Source: CAYXXZ01 sp050175615 (GTDB lineage Bacteria; Pseudomonadota; Gammaproteobacteria; Pseudomonadales; Porticoccaceae). From it: a stretch of DNA of 14,662 nt. A program made the translations under genes and the position numbers. This document shows, piece by piece, positions 1 to 6,795 of this stretch (position 1 is the first letter of the stretch; the number at the start of each line of letters is the position of its first letter). The stretch lies in the NCBI GenBank assembly GCA_050175615.1, contig JBFXIU010000076.1:1-14662 (forward strand). Direction: 5' to 3'. The notes under the pieces are model-generated. The model made no database searches, was not told the origin of the DNA, and was given only the letters and a program-made list of their open reading frames with translations.

Positions 1-32
1 CTGCGCGGGAATGACATTAATCAGAGTTTCCT
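1..32. repeat. End of a dispersed inverted-repeat element, cut by the window edge
   Basis: This stretch matches 2720-2751 at 31 of 32 positions, including the terminal segment ATTAATCAGAGTTTCCT. It is therefore a second copy of the right end of the repeat element at 2316-2752, in the same orientation. The rest of the copy would lie to the left of the window. It shows that the element is multi-copy in this genome. Confidence 0.7.
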
Positions 33-106
33 AAAGTTAACGCCGAATGACGGGAATTCGTCTATTTTCTCTGCCCGTTGATGCCATTAACCTCTTTAAT
101 AGCGTT

Positions 107-135
107 TTCAATGACGCGATTTTTTCAAGTATTAT
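107..135 (+). promoter_or_regulatory. Possible sigma70-like promoter for the DUF7064-type gene
   Basis: TTCAAT at 107-112 and TATTAT at 130-135 are separated by 17 bp, which fits a weak sigma70-type promoter. Transcription would start near 142, about 170 bp before the ATG at 310. The boxes are only partial consensus matches in AT-rich DNA, so this is a weak call. Confidence 0.25.
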
Positions 136-142
136 GTGCGCC

Positions 143-167
143 AGTGGTCGATATAAATTTAACCACT
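143..167. promoter_or_regulatory. Operator-like inverted repeat AGTGGT-N13-ACCACT
   Basis: Perfect 6-bp arms (143-148 and 162-167) flank an AT-rich centre. The repeat begins 7 bp after the candidate -10 box, where a repressor would block transcription of the gene at 310. No regulator gene is next to it in the window. It could equally be a chance palindrome. Apart from this, the promoter candidate and the repeat end at 1-32, I see nothing in 33-309. Confidence 0.25.
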
Positions 168-309
168 ATCCATGTAAGCTACTCTTGCCTGACGGCAGGA
201 AATGAGGCCAGCCTTCCTGCATAACCCCGCCTTGCTGAGCGCCTTAAGACAAAGCCTGAGGCATCATCAGGTTGTGGAGAGTTTCCTTAATAAATAATGG
301 GTTGCTTTT

Positions 310-843
310 ATGATCAAAGATACAGATATTGCCTTTCACACCCCCGAAAACTGTCCTTTTGAGTGGGCAGAAACCAGCTATTTTTATTTCTATGTGCCTG
401 AAGCCAATTTAATGGGCTGGGTTTATCTTGTTGCACGCCCAGGCGTTGGCGCAATTGTTGCCGACATTCAGTTCCAGGGAGACATGTCCACCAATCCCCT
501 GGACACCTGGTATACAGACATTCAACAGCATTTGCCCTTGCCAGCAAAATTTGAATCCTTTAGCTTGCCCAACGGCCTTGATTTTAGAGCCGACAATATT
601 CGCAAATACCGCCTCGATTATCAGGGAGTTGATAATACCGAACTTCATCTTGACGTTGTCGGTATTATGGAACCCTACGATATCAATGACCCCGATATGG
701 ATCCCATGGCTAAAAGAGTCAAGAAGGACGGGGGGTCAGGCTCAGAGTTTTGGGCTGCCTATTCCAGCCATTTTGACATGACCTGCAAAGTGACCGGAAA
801 CATCAAGGTGCGCGGCAAAGCATTCGACCTCAATTGTGTGTAG
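310..843 (+). pseudogene. DUF7064/AttH-like protein, N-terminal half (gene split by an in-frame TAG)
   Basis: This 177-residue frame resembles the N-terminal part of DUF7064/DUF7065-type proteins, which have an AttH- or lipocalin-like fold. These are hydrophobic-ligand-type proteins often found beside steroid or terpenoid catabolism genes; their reaction is unknown. Recognisable pieces are the E-T/W-S-YFYFYVPE...LMGWVY segment near residues 20-40, a W-x-D-x-x-x-HLPLP segment near 67-77, LPNGLDFRADN...YRLDY near 86-104, and a final beta-rich stretch ending GKAFDLNCV. The frame ends at TAG (841-843). The next codons, in the same frame, encode the family's conserved MDHSWG motif, so the stop falls inside the domain. 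The start ATG at 310 has only a poor ribosome binding site. The truncated product probably does not fold. The family call is from remembered motifs. Confidence 0.7.
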
Positions 844-846
844 ACC

Positions 847-1287
847 ATGGATCACAGCTGGGGGCTAAGGCCGCAGCGGGGAATGACACCCATGTCCTGG
901 ATTAACGCCCATTTTGGCGAAGACTACGCTTTACATGCTATTTGGCGCTATGAGCCCAGAGAGGTGCCAGAAAAGCAATTCACTTTTGCCCATGGCTATG
1001 CGTTGGTGGACGGTAAAGTGAAAGCCTTTAAAGAAGGCTCCATGATCGTTCAGCGCAATAAATTTGATCGTTTTGGCGTGGCTTTTGATCTCAGTTGCGT
1101 CGATATTGACGGCAAAACCCATACTGCTTTTGCTTCCCCTTTAAGCCAGCACCCCTGGTCTCCCTATAGCTGTACCTATGTGCCCAACTATTTTCTGCGC
1201 TGGCAATCCGGGAGTCGCATTGGTTATGGCAATGCCCAGGAAAACAATCCGCTGGACAGGGAAACCGGTTCGAGATTGCGCGCCTGA
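847..1287 (+). pseudogene. DUF7064/AttH-like protein, C-terminal half (same gene after the TAG)
   Basis: This 146-residue frame is in register with the upstream half, separated from it only by TAG and one ACC codon. It opens with MDHSWGLRPQRG, the family's D-x-SWGxR signature, which normally sits in the middle of a protein of about 320-330 residues; the two halves plus the stop codon make 326 codons. It continues with HAIWRYEP, FAHGYALVDGKV and a C-terminal beta-rich segment. No Shine-Dalgarno sequence precedes the ATG at 847, so independent translation is unlikely. The simplest reading is a recent nonsense mutation or a sequencing error, because the remaining frame is intact and free of other lesions. 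Programmed readthrough is possible but unsupported. Confidence 0.7.
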
Positions 1288-1307
1288 AATAAAACAACGC
1301 TCTGCGC

Positions 1308-1347
1308 TTTTACCAACCCGACATTAAAGATTGTCGGGTTGGTAAAA
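1308..1347. terminator. Hairpin between convergent genes, possible bidirectional terminator
   Basis: A perfect 13-bp stem (1311-1323 with 1332-1344) closes an 8-nt loop. Three further T-A pairs extend it to 16 bp (1308-1347). It lies between the stop of the DUF7064-type gene (1287) and the stop of the minus-strand SDR gene (1372). On both strands the T-run is on the 5' side of the stem rather than after it. This is therefore not a canonical intrinsic terminator, but it could still end or protect both transcripts. Confidence 0.5.
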
Positions 1348-1371
1348 AGACATCCCCATACCTGAGATATA

Positions 1372-2133
1372 TCAGGTCGCAGTCCAGCCGCCATCCACGG
1401 CAATATCGGCACCGGTCATGTAGGAGGATGCGTCAGACGCCAAAAAGGCAGCGGCCTCGGCAACTTCTTCCGGGTATCCAGGTCTGTCCATCAAAGTGGT
1501 GCCCAGAGCGGTTTTGACAAATTCCGGATCTTTCATCAGCTCTTCATTTAAGCTGGTTCTTACCAACCCCGGGTGAATGGCGTTAACGCGAATATGATGT
1601 TGCACATAATCGAGTGCGCAGGTTTTTGTGAATATTTTCACCGCCGCTTTTGAAGCGCTGTAAAGAGATAAGTTGGGCATCACCGCTTTAGCGCTGCTGG
1701 ACGAAGAAATATTGACAATGGAGCCGCCGCCCGCATTTTTCATGGTGGGAAGAATATGTTTGCAGCCAAGGAAAGTGCCTTTTACATTGACATCGAAAAC
1801 GAAATAAAAGTCTTCCACGGTGGCTTCATTGACAGGTTTTACGGTGGCAACACCGGCATTGTTGATCAACACATTGACATCGCCGAAAGCCTTGTTTGCC
1901 GCGCTGATGGTATTTTTCCAGCTGTTTTCATCGGTGACATCGTGATTGACATAAATAGCCCTTCCGCCTTTATTATTAATTTCTGCGGCCAGTGTTTCGC
2001 CGTTGGCATCGTCAATGTCGGCAATAACAACAGCGCCACCTCTTTCCGAGATCAGCCTGCTGTGGGCAGCTCCCATGCCTTTAGCGCCGCCGGTGATGAT
2101 AGCGACTTTTCCGTTGAGACGGGTTTTATCCAT
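1372..2133 (-). CDS. Short-chain dehydrogenase/reductase (classical SDR)
   Basis: This 253-residue protein has every mark of a classical SDR. The dinucleotide-binding TGGAKGMG is at residues 14-21, and the NNAG motif at 91-94. The catalytic triad is a serine (about S145, within a run of five serines), Y158 and K162 (YSASK). An acidic ADID segment near 38-41 after the second beta strand favours NAD(H) over NADP(H). The C-terminal DGGW motif is present. Such enzymes oxidise or reduce secondary alcohols and ketones in the cytoplasm; sequence style is closest to hydroxysteroid or cyclic-alcohol dehydrogenases, but the substrate cannot be read. AGGAG (2140-2144) lies 6 nt before the ATG at 2133, fixing the start. 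It converges on the broken DUF7064-type gene. Confidence 0.92.
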   Translation of the reverse strand: MDKTRLNGKVAIITGGAKGMGAAHSRLISERGGAVVIADIDDANGETLAAEINNKGGRAIYVNHDVTDENSWKNTISAANKAFGDVNVLINNAGVATVKPVNEATVEDFYFVFDVNVKGTFLGCKHILPTMKNAGGGSIVNISSSSSAKAVMPNLSLYSASKAAVKIFTKTCALDYVQHHIRVNAIHPGLVRTSLNEELMKDPEFVKTALGTTLMDRPGYPEEVAEAAAFLASDASSYMTGADIAVDGGWTAT

Positions 2134-2345
2134 ATTCTACTCCTGCTTTTATTAATAATTTAAACCTGGCGAATGACATTGGCTGGCCGAGCGAGCATAA
2201 AAATGAGAGCCTGTCTGCTTATTGGTTTTATGATCATTTTATAGCCTACCATCTGGCGGAAAAATCTGGCCATACAAGTTAGTTACCCGCCATATAATTT
2301 TTAATGATATGTTTTAAGGAAACTCTGATTAATTCTGTTTTCGTC

Positions 2346-2365
2346 ACTCCCGCGCAGGCGGGAGT
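2346..2365. repeat. Palindromic repeat unit, 8-bp stem
   Basis: ACTCCCGC (2346-2353) pairs perfectly with GCGGGAGT (2358-2365) around a 4-nt loop. It resembles the common extragenic palindrome type with a CGTCA-CTCCCGC core and lies inside the left arm of the larger element. Confidence 0.6.
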
Positions 2366-2501
2366 CCAAAAAATCAAGCGCTTATAGATTCCCGCCTGCG
2401 CCCACTACTGTCCGGAATAAATAGAGGCTGCTTTCCTTAAGCCTGAAATAGTAAGGAGGTTGAGTGGTTCTGAGCGCCTCGAGACTTAAACGAAAGCTCT
2501 C

Positions 2502-2521
2502 GTTCCTGCGCAGGCAGGAAC
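2502..2521. repeat. Palindromic repeat unit inside the element
   Basis: GTTCCTGC (2502-2509) pairs perfectly with GCAGGAAC (2514-2521) around a GCAG loop. It is a sequence variant of the unit at 2346-2365. A third, less symmetrical unit of the same style lies near 2641-2690, so the element interior is a patchwork of such units. Confidence 0.55.
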
Positions 2522-2917
2522 CTAGGAAGATTTTCAGGGTAGTCCCTCAGGGTGCTAATAGTGTTGAAAAATCAGCTGATTTACCGCTTTATTAGGCTAC
2601 TGCACACATATGCCCCGGTGTTCAGTTGGTTTCGATTAGGGGTTCCTGCCCCCGATCAGGTCGAGGGTGACGTTCCTTCGCAGGAATGACGGCGTGAAAT
2701 ATTCCGGACAGTAGTGCGCCTGCGCCGGAATGACATTAATCAGAGTTTCCTTGAATATGATGTCCAGATAAACAGGACTCAAGCATCAAGCCCATAAACC
2801 TGCCACTGCCTCGATATGCTTTTCAAAGGCGAACAGGATAGCCAGACGCCAACGGCTCTACCCGCGAGCCTTGCAACAACACAGTTGTCAATACCCTTTT
2901 TTCCCGGCCACTGTTTA

Positions 2918-2946
2918 TTGCTTTAAACAAATAAGCTGTTTATGCT
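2918..2946 (+). promoter_or_regulatory. Candidate sigma70 promoter for the LLM oxidoreductase gene
   Basis: TTGCTT (2918-2923) and TATGCT (2941-2946) are 17 bp apart. The inferred start near 2953 leaves a leader of about 60 nt before the ATG at 3012. A small inverted repeat TGTTTA / TAAACA overlaps the -35 region (about 2912-2929) and could be a regulator site. Otherwise I see nothing recognisable in 2753-3011. Confidence 0.4.
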
Positions 2947-3011
2947 GCCTGGACAGCGAATAACAAACCAGATAATGGCTTCAATTAGGTTTTGAATGAG
3001 GAATTCAGCCC

Positions 3012-4109
3012 ATGAAAGTATCAGCTCGCCTTGAAGTAGGTCTTTTCGATGTCGCCCAGCGGGGTCAGATTCTTAACTCCATCTATGCTCAGCCCCCGGC
3101 TGCAGGCTCTCCACTCCATAACCCCAGCGTGGCGGATGTGGGCGCCCTCGCGGCTCAACTTGAGGCCGCAGGCTTTGACGGCGCCTATACAGTGGAAACT
3201 GCCCACGATGTCTTTTTTCCCCTGGCCTTGGCCTCCCAAACCAGCAATCTGTCACTGTCGACCAGTGCGGCCATCGCCTTTCCCCGCAGTCCCATGCATG
3301 TTGCCCACCAGGCCTACGACTTGATGACGCTGTCAAAAGGCAAATTCTCCCTCGGCCTTGGTTCCCAGGTTAAACAGGTCAATGAACGTTACTACAGCGT
3401 GCCCTGGGGCAAGCCGGTGGAGAGAATGCGCGACTATGTGCTTGCGCTCAAGGCCATCTGGCGCTGCTGGCAGGAGGGCACGCCCTTGCGCCACGAAGGA
3501 CCTTTTTTCCAGATCAGTTTTATGAATCCGCTGTTCAATCCGGGCCCCAATCCCTATGGCGTGCCGCCGGTATTGCTGGGCGCATTGGGGCCTAAAATGA
3601 CACAGATGACGGCGGAAGTGGCCGACGGAATTCTCATTCACCCCCTCAGCACGGAGCGGTTTGTGCGCGAAAAAATGGTTCCCGCCATCGACCAGGGGCT
3701 GGCAATCAGCAATCGCACCTGGGACGATTTTGAGGTGGTTCCCATGACTCTTATTGCCGCGGGCCGCAATGAGGCCGAACAGGCGGTGGCCGATGCTGGC
3801 GTTGCGGCCATTATCGCATTTTATGCCTCCACCCCCGCCTACCAGCCCATTATGGAAGTGGAAGGGCTCGAGGGTTTGCAGGTAGAGTTAAACGCCCTGG
3901 CCAAACAAGGCCGCTGGACTGACATGGCCGCGCTGATCGACCTGGATATATTGAACCGCTTTGCGATCCGCGGCACGCCCGCTGAAATCGGCCCCATGGT
4001 TGCGCGGCGCTTCGGCGATCTGGCGGACAGAGTGAACAGCTATCTGCCCTACGCGGCCAGCCTCGATTTGCTGGGGGAAGTGGCTCATTCTTTCCATGAC
4101 GTCGCTTAG
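3012..4109 (+). CDS. LLM-class flavin/F420-type oxidoreductase
   Basis: This 365-residue protein resembles the luciferase-like monooxygenase superfamily, in particular the F420-type branch (TIGR03617-like). Seen in the sequence are a beta-barrel start with AAQLEAAGFDGAYTVETAHDVFFPLALA (about residues 48-75), TSAAIAFPRSPMHVAHQAYDL (about 84-104), the SKGKFSLGLGSQ glycine segment (about 108-119), a RMRDYVLALKAIWRCWQ helix and a PPVLLGALGPKMTQMTAEVADG segment. Members oxidise or reduce diverse small molecules using FMN or F420; most gammaproteobacteria lack F420, so FMN is likely, though this is inference. GAGGA (2998-3002) is 9 nt upstream of the ATG. No partner gene overlaps it. Neighbouring SDR and DUF7064 genes suggest catabolism of a lipophilic compound. 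Confidence 0.88.
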   Translation: MKVSARLEVGLFDVAQRGQILNSIYAQPPAAGSPLHNPSVADVGALAAQLEAAGFDGAYTVETAHDVFFPLALASQTSNLSLSTSAAIAFPRSPMHVAHQAYDLMTLSKGKFSLGLGSQVKQVNERYYSVPWGKPVERMRDYVLALKAIWRCWQEGTPLRHEGPFFQISFMNPLFNPGPNPYGVPPVLLGALGPKMTQMTAEVADGILIHPLSTERFVREKMVPAIDQGLAISNRTWDDFEVVPMTLIAAGRNEAEQAVADAGVAAIIAFYASTPAYQPIMEVEGLEGLQVELNALAKQGRWTDMAALIDLDILNRFAIRGTPAEIGPMVARRFGDLADRVNSYLPYAASLDLLGEVAHSFHDVA

Positions 4110-4227
4110 CGCGGCTTGAAAAGGCATAGGCAGCGCCACCCCATGAGCCTCAAAGCTCAAGGGATGGGGCGGACGAAAACCCGTGGCACCGACCGCCGAG
4201 GGTGGCTACTATTCAGGTAAGGCGTTT

Positions 4228-4262
4228 TGATTAACGCCGTTTTCGTCACTACCGCGCGGGAA
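4228..4262. repeat. Degenerate fragment of the 2316-2752 element end
   Basis: This stretch shares GATTAA, then GTTTTCGTCACT, then CCGCGC in the same order and spacing as 2327-2356 of the inverted-repeat element, with small differences between the blocks. It lies between the LLM gene and the FUSC gene and fills the upstream part of the open frame that precedes the FUSC start. The preceding interval 4110-4227 holds only an imperfect hairpin near 4137-4175. Confidence 0.5.
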
Positions 4263-4400
4263 AAACGCCATGGCATTCGCACGCCTGATTGTGACACTCA
4301 AAGATCGGCTTTCGCCAGAGTTTGCCAATGTTGCCAACGTTCTTCGCGACAACGGCACAACGGTAAATACCTGACCAGGCGTGAGGCTGCTCGAGATTTG

Positions 4401-5432
4401 ATGAAATCACTTCTGGTCATTAGTGGCAACAAGCGACCCTGGGGATTTCTGCTAATGGCTGCTCTTGCCGTCGGCATTCCCGCTTTTATTGGCGCGGGCA
4501 TTGACCGCTTCTCCACGGCCACGATTGGCAGCATGGGCGGCCTGGTGATTTTATATATGGGTCAGACCGCCATCAGCCATCGCATGGCGACTCTCGGCGC
4601 CTGTGCCTTCGGCTTTATACTGTGCTTCAGCTCAGGTTTGATCAGCAGTTTTAACCCTTATTTCTCTGCCTTTAGTCTATGGCTGACTGCCCTGATAATT
4701 ACGGCTATATGCCGCTATGTTGCTCTGCCGCCACCGGGAAGTTTCTTTTTTATTCTCATTGCCTGCCTGGGCAGAACCCTACCCTTTGACCCGACACTGG
4801 CAATGGAGCGAACGGCAGTTTTGCTTTTGGGCTGCATGGGCGCCTGTCTGCTGGCATTGATTTACAGTTTTTTTCAGGCCTGCTTTTTCAGCAGAGATAC
4901 CCTCTTGTCGCCACCGCCCGCAGACCCCCGGATTGAGGCCATTTTTCTCGAAGCCACAGTTATTGCCTCCTTTATTGGTGGCAGCTACCTGCTTGCCCTG
5001 CTGGTGGAGCTTGAAAATCCCTATTGGGTTCCTGTGTCCTGTGCGGCCATTTTGCAGGGCGCCAGCTTTCGCGACACCTGGCATCGCAATGTCCATCGAA
5101 TACTCGGAACCATTATCGGCATGGGCTTGGCGTGGATTATTTTTTCATTTTCACCCGGTGTCTGGGAGTTGGCGCTGCTGATTACATTGCTGAGCTTTAT
5201 TATTGAAATTTTAATAACCCGCAATTACGGTCTGGCGGTTATTTTTATCACGCCCTTAACCATACTCTTTGCCGAAGCCTCTTCAGCCATCGCGTCCACC
5301 AACCAGCTTATAGTCTCACGACTGCTGGACATCGTTCTCGGCAGCAGCATCGGCTACCTCGGCGGCTGGCTTATTCACCACCCCCGAGGGTTTTCCAGGC
5401 TGGAGCAGTGGCTGGCAAGGTTGCGGCACTGA
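4401..5432 (+). CDS. FUSC-family inner-membrane protein (aromatic acid/fusaric acid exporter-like)
   Basis: This 343-residue polytopic membrane protein has about ten hydrophobic segments in two blocks (roughly residues 15-160 and 185-325) separated by a short polar loop near 163-180. The second block carries the FUSC hallmark ENPYWVPVSCAAILQG (about 205-220), followed by R-x-x-HRILGTIIG (about 229-240). FUSC proteins are linked to efflux of aromatic or weak acids such as fusaric acid. Most are about twice this length with a cytoplasmic domain; this one is a short single-copy form, and the usual HlyD partner and small DUF1656 protein are absent. The frame stays open back to TTG at 4227, but those 58 codons cover repeat DNA and read as low-complexity basic sequence. 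I therefore choose the ATG at 4401, which has only a weak ribosome binding site. Confidence 0.8.
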   Translation: MKSLLVISGNKRPWGFLLMAALAVGIPAFIGAGIDRFSTATIGSMGGLVILYMGQTAISHRMATLGACAFGFILCFSSGLISSFNPYFSAFSLWLTALIITAICRYVALPPPGSFFFILIACLGRTLPFDPTLAMERTAVLLLGCMGACLLALIYSFFQACFFSRDTLLSPPPADPRIEAIFLEATVIASFIGGSYLLALLVELENPYWVPVSCAAILQGASFRDTWHRNVHRILGTIIGMGLAWIIFSFSPGVWELALLITLLSFIIEILITRNYGLAVIFITPLTILFAEASSAIASTNQLIVSRLLDIVLGSSIGYLGGWLIHHPRGFSRLEQWLARLRH

Positions 5433-5451
5433 CAACACTCCAGCGCCGCCT

Positions 5452-6795
5452 TCACTGAAATCCTTGCAGTAGTGTCTCAACCACGTCCCGGTCGGGAAAA
5501 CCGTCGCTAATCCGGCCATTGTCTTTCTGGTAGGCACTCAACGCCTTGCGAGTGCCCGAGCCGAAGATTCCGTCGGGCTCACCGGCATCATAGCCTTTGT
5601 CATTTAGCGCCATCTGCAAGCGCAGTACATCAGCGCGCGCCAAAGGTCGCTGATCTGCTGGCGGTGGCCGCCGCAAACCACCGCCGCCAGCAATGCGATC
5701 TGCCAGCAATCCCACTGACAGAGCATAGGATTCAGAGCGGTTCCAGTTCATGATAATGGCGAAATTGTCATAGACAATAAATGCAGGCCCCCGATGCCCG
5801 GCGGGAACCAGAATACTACCCTTGACATCCGTTGCCGGCAGGGCGCTGTCGTCCGCCAGGCGCACGCCAAGACCAACCCACTCCTTGAGTGAGCGAGCAT
5901 TTTTTCTGCCCGCAAGCGCGTAGTCGAAGGTAACCGGCAGAATGACCTCACGCCCCCAGCGAAATCCCTCCTGCCAACCCAGGTGATTGAGAAAATTGGC
6001 GCCAGAGGCGAGGGCATCTTTTTCACTGCGCCATAAATCGATGCGGCCATCACCATCGCCGTCCACGGCAAAGCGGATGTAGTTGGAAGGCATAAATTGG
6101 GTGTGCCCGACAGCGCCCGCCCAGGAACCGCGCATTTGCTGGGGCTCCAGGGATTCCCGGTCCATCACTTTCAGCGCCGTTAGGAATTCGCTGGTAAAAA
6201 AATCACTGCGCCGGGGATCACAGGCCAGCGTCGCCAGTGAATCCAGTGTCGGCATATTGCCCAGATAGCCGCCGTAGTTGGTTTCCAGCCCCCAAAAAGC
6301 CACCAGATACTGGCCGGGAACGCCGTATTTTGCGGTGAGCTGGTCGAGAAAGGCGCGGTGGCGGGAATACATTTCCCGCCCCCGGCGGACGCGATCCGCT
6401 GAAACCCGTGTTTCGAGATACTGGCCAAAGGTTTGGGCAAACTCCGGCTGTTTGCGATCCAGCTCCAGAACCCGTTGTTGTTGCTCCATTCCGGCAACGG
6501 TGGTCACAGCCTTCGCCGACAAATTCTGCTGACGAGCCTGCTGCTGAAGTTTGGCCAGGCACGACTGAAACTCGGTGTCGGCACTCTGAGCCTGGAGAGT
6601 CACCAGCGACGCGGTCAGAAAGGCGGCAACTGCAGAAAAAGGAATACAAATTTTCAAAATACGGCGCTCTTTGAGACGGAGGGGTTTCCAGCATTTTACT
6701 CCCACTGCAGGCTCGGAGCGAATCCCCCGGCGATGAAATTTATTGCCCATTGCGGATCGGTGGAAAAACCACTTCCGCTTGCGCCAGGGACTCAT
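5452..6795 (-). CDS. Lytic murein transglycosylase, MltB family, with C-terminal peptidoglycan-binding domain
   Basis: This periplasmic enzyme cleaves the MurNAc-GlcNAc bond of peptidoglycan with formation of 1,6-anhydro ends. The catalytic glutamate is in WGLETNYGG (about residue 171 from the start used), and GSWAGAVGHTQFMPSNY is the usual substrate-groove motif. A PG_binding_1 domain fills about 384-445 (LQMALNDKGYDAGEPDGIFG). A signal peptide, CIPFSAVAAFLTASLV then AQSA, is present without a lipobox, so the protein is soluble rather than a lipoprotein. The ATG at 6795 overlaps the regulator's stop codon as ATGA, but leaves about 46 residues before the hydrophobic core. GTG at 6705 or TTG at 6657 would give a normal signal peptide. 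It converges on the FUSC gene with a 19-bp gap. Confidence 0.9.
   Translation of the reverse strand: MSPWRKRKWFFHRSAMGNKFHRRGIRSEPAVGVKCWKPLRLKERRILKICIPFSAVAAFLTASLVTLQAQSADTEFQSCLAKLQQQARQQNLSAKAVTTVAGMEQQQRVLELDRKQPEFAQTFGQYLETRVSADRVRRGREMYSRHRAFLDQLTAKYGVPGQYLVAFWGLETNYGGYLGNMPTLDSLATLACDPRRSDFFTSEFLTALKVMDRESLEPQQMRGSWAGAVGHTQFMPSNYIRFAVDGDGDGRIDLWRSEKDALASGANFLNHLGWQEGFRWGREVILPVTFDYALAGRKNARSLKEWVGLGVRLADDSALPATDVKGSILVPAGHRGPAFIVYDNFAIIMNWNRSESYALSVGLLADRIAGGGGLRRPPPADQRPLARADVLRLQMALNDKGYDAGEPDGIFGSGTRKALSAYQKDNGRISDGFPDRDVVETLLQGFQ

Larger units (their letters stand above)
2316..2752. mobile_element. MITE-like non-autonomous element with nested inverted repeats
   Basis: The 437-bp block has perfect 18-bp outer inverted repeats (2316-2333, 2735-2752; end sequence AAGGAAACTCTGATTAAT) and perfect 17-bp inner ones (2403-2419, 2700-2716). 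It contains no credible gene. The left arm is longer than the right because it holds an extra segment with the hairpin at 2346-2365. Other hairpin-forming, C- and G-rich units sit inside (2502-2521 and near 2641-2690), of the kind found as dispersed extragenic repeats in many proteobacteria. No clean target-site duplication is visible. Further copies of the ends at 1-32 and about 4228-4262 support a mobile repeat family. No transposase is present in it. Confidence 0.6.

Noticed and set aside
278..288. Possible further copy of the element end (AGAGTTTCCTT)
   Set aside because: Only 11 bases match the element end and neither flank extends the match, so chance similarity is likely.
1756..2163. 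A 135-codon plus-strand frame opposite the SDR gene
   Set aside because: It is antisense to a complete SDR with all catalytic motifs and shows no family features of its own.
2161..2315. Promoter and operator search upstream of the SDR gene
   Set aside because: A TATAAA-like box exists on the minus strand (about 2237-2242), but no matching -35 box was found. A repeated ATCTGGC and short palindromes were too weak to call.
4110..4226. Possible riboswitch or terminator between the LLM and FUSC genes
   Set aside because: Only an imperfect hairpin with a bulge and no T-run is present, and no known riboswitch core could be matched.
4227..4400. Possible 58-residue N-terminal extension of the FUSC protein from TTG 4227
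   Set aside because: It starts inside repeat DNA, reads as basic low-complexity sequence with no membrane segment, and has no ribosome binding site. The ATG at 4401 precedes the first hydrophobic segment.
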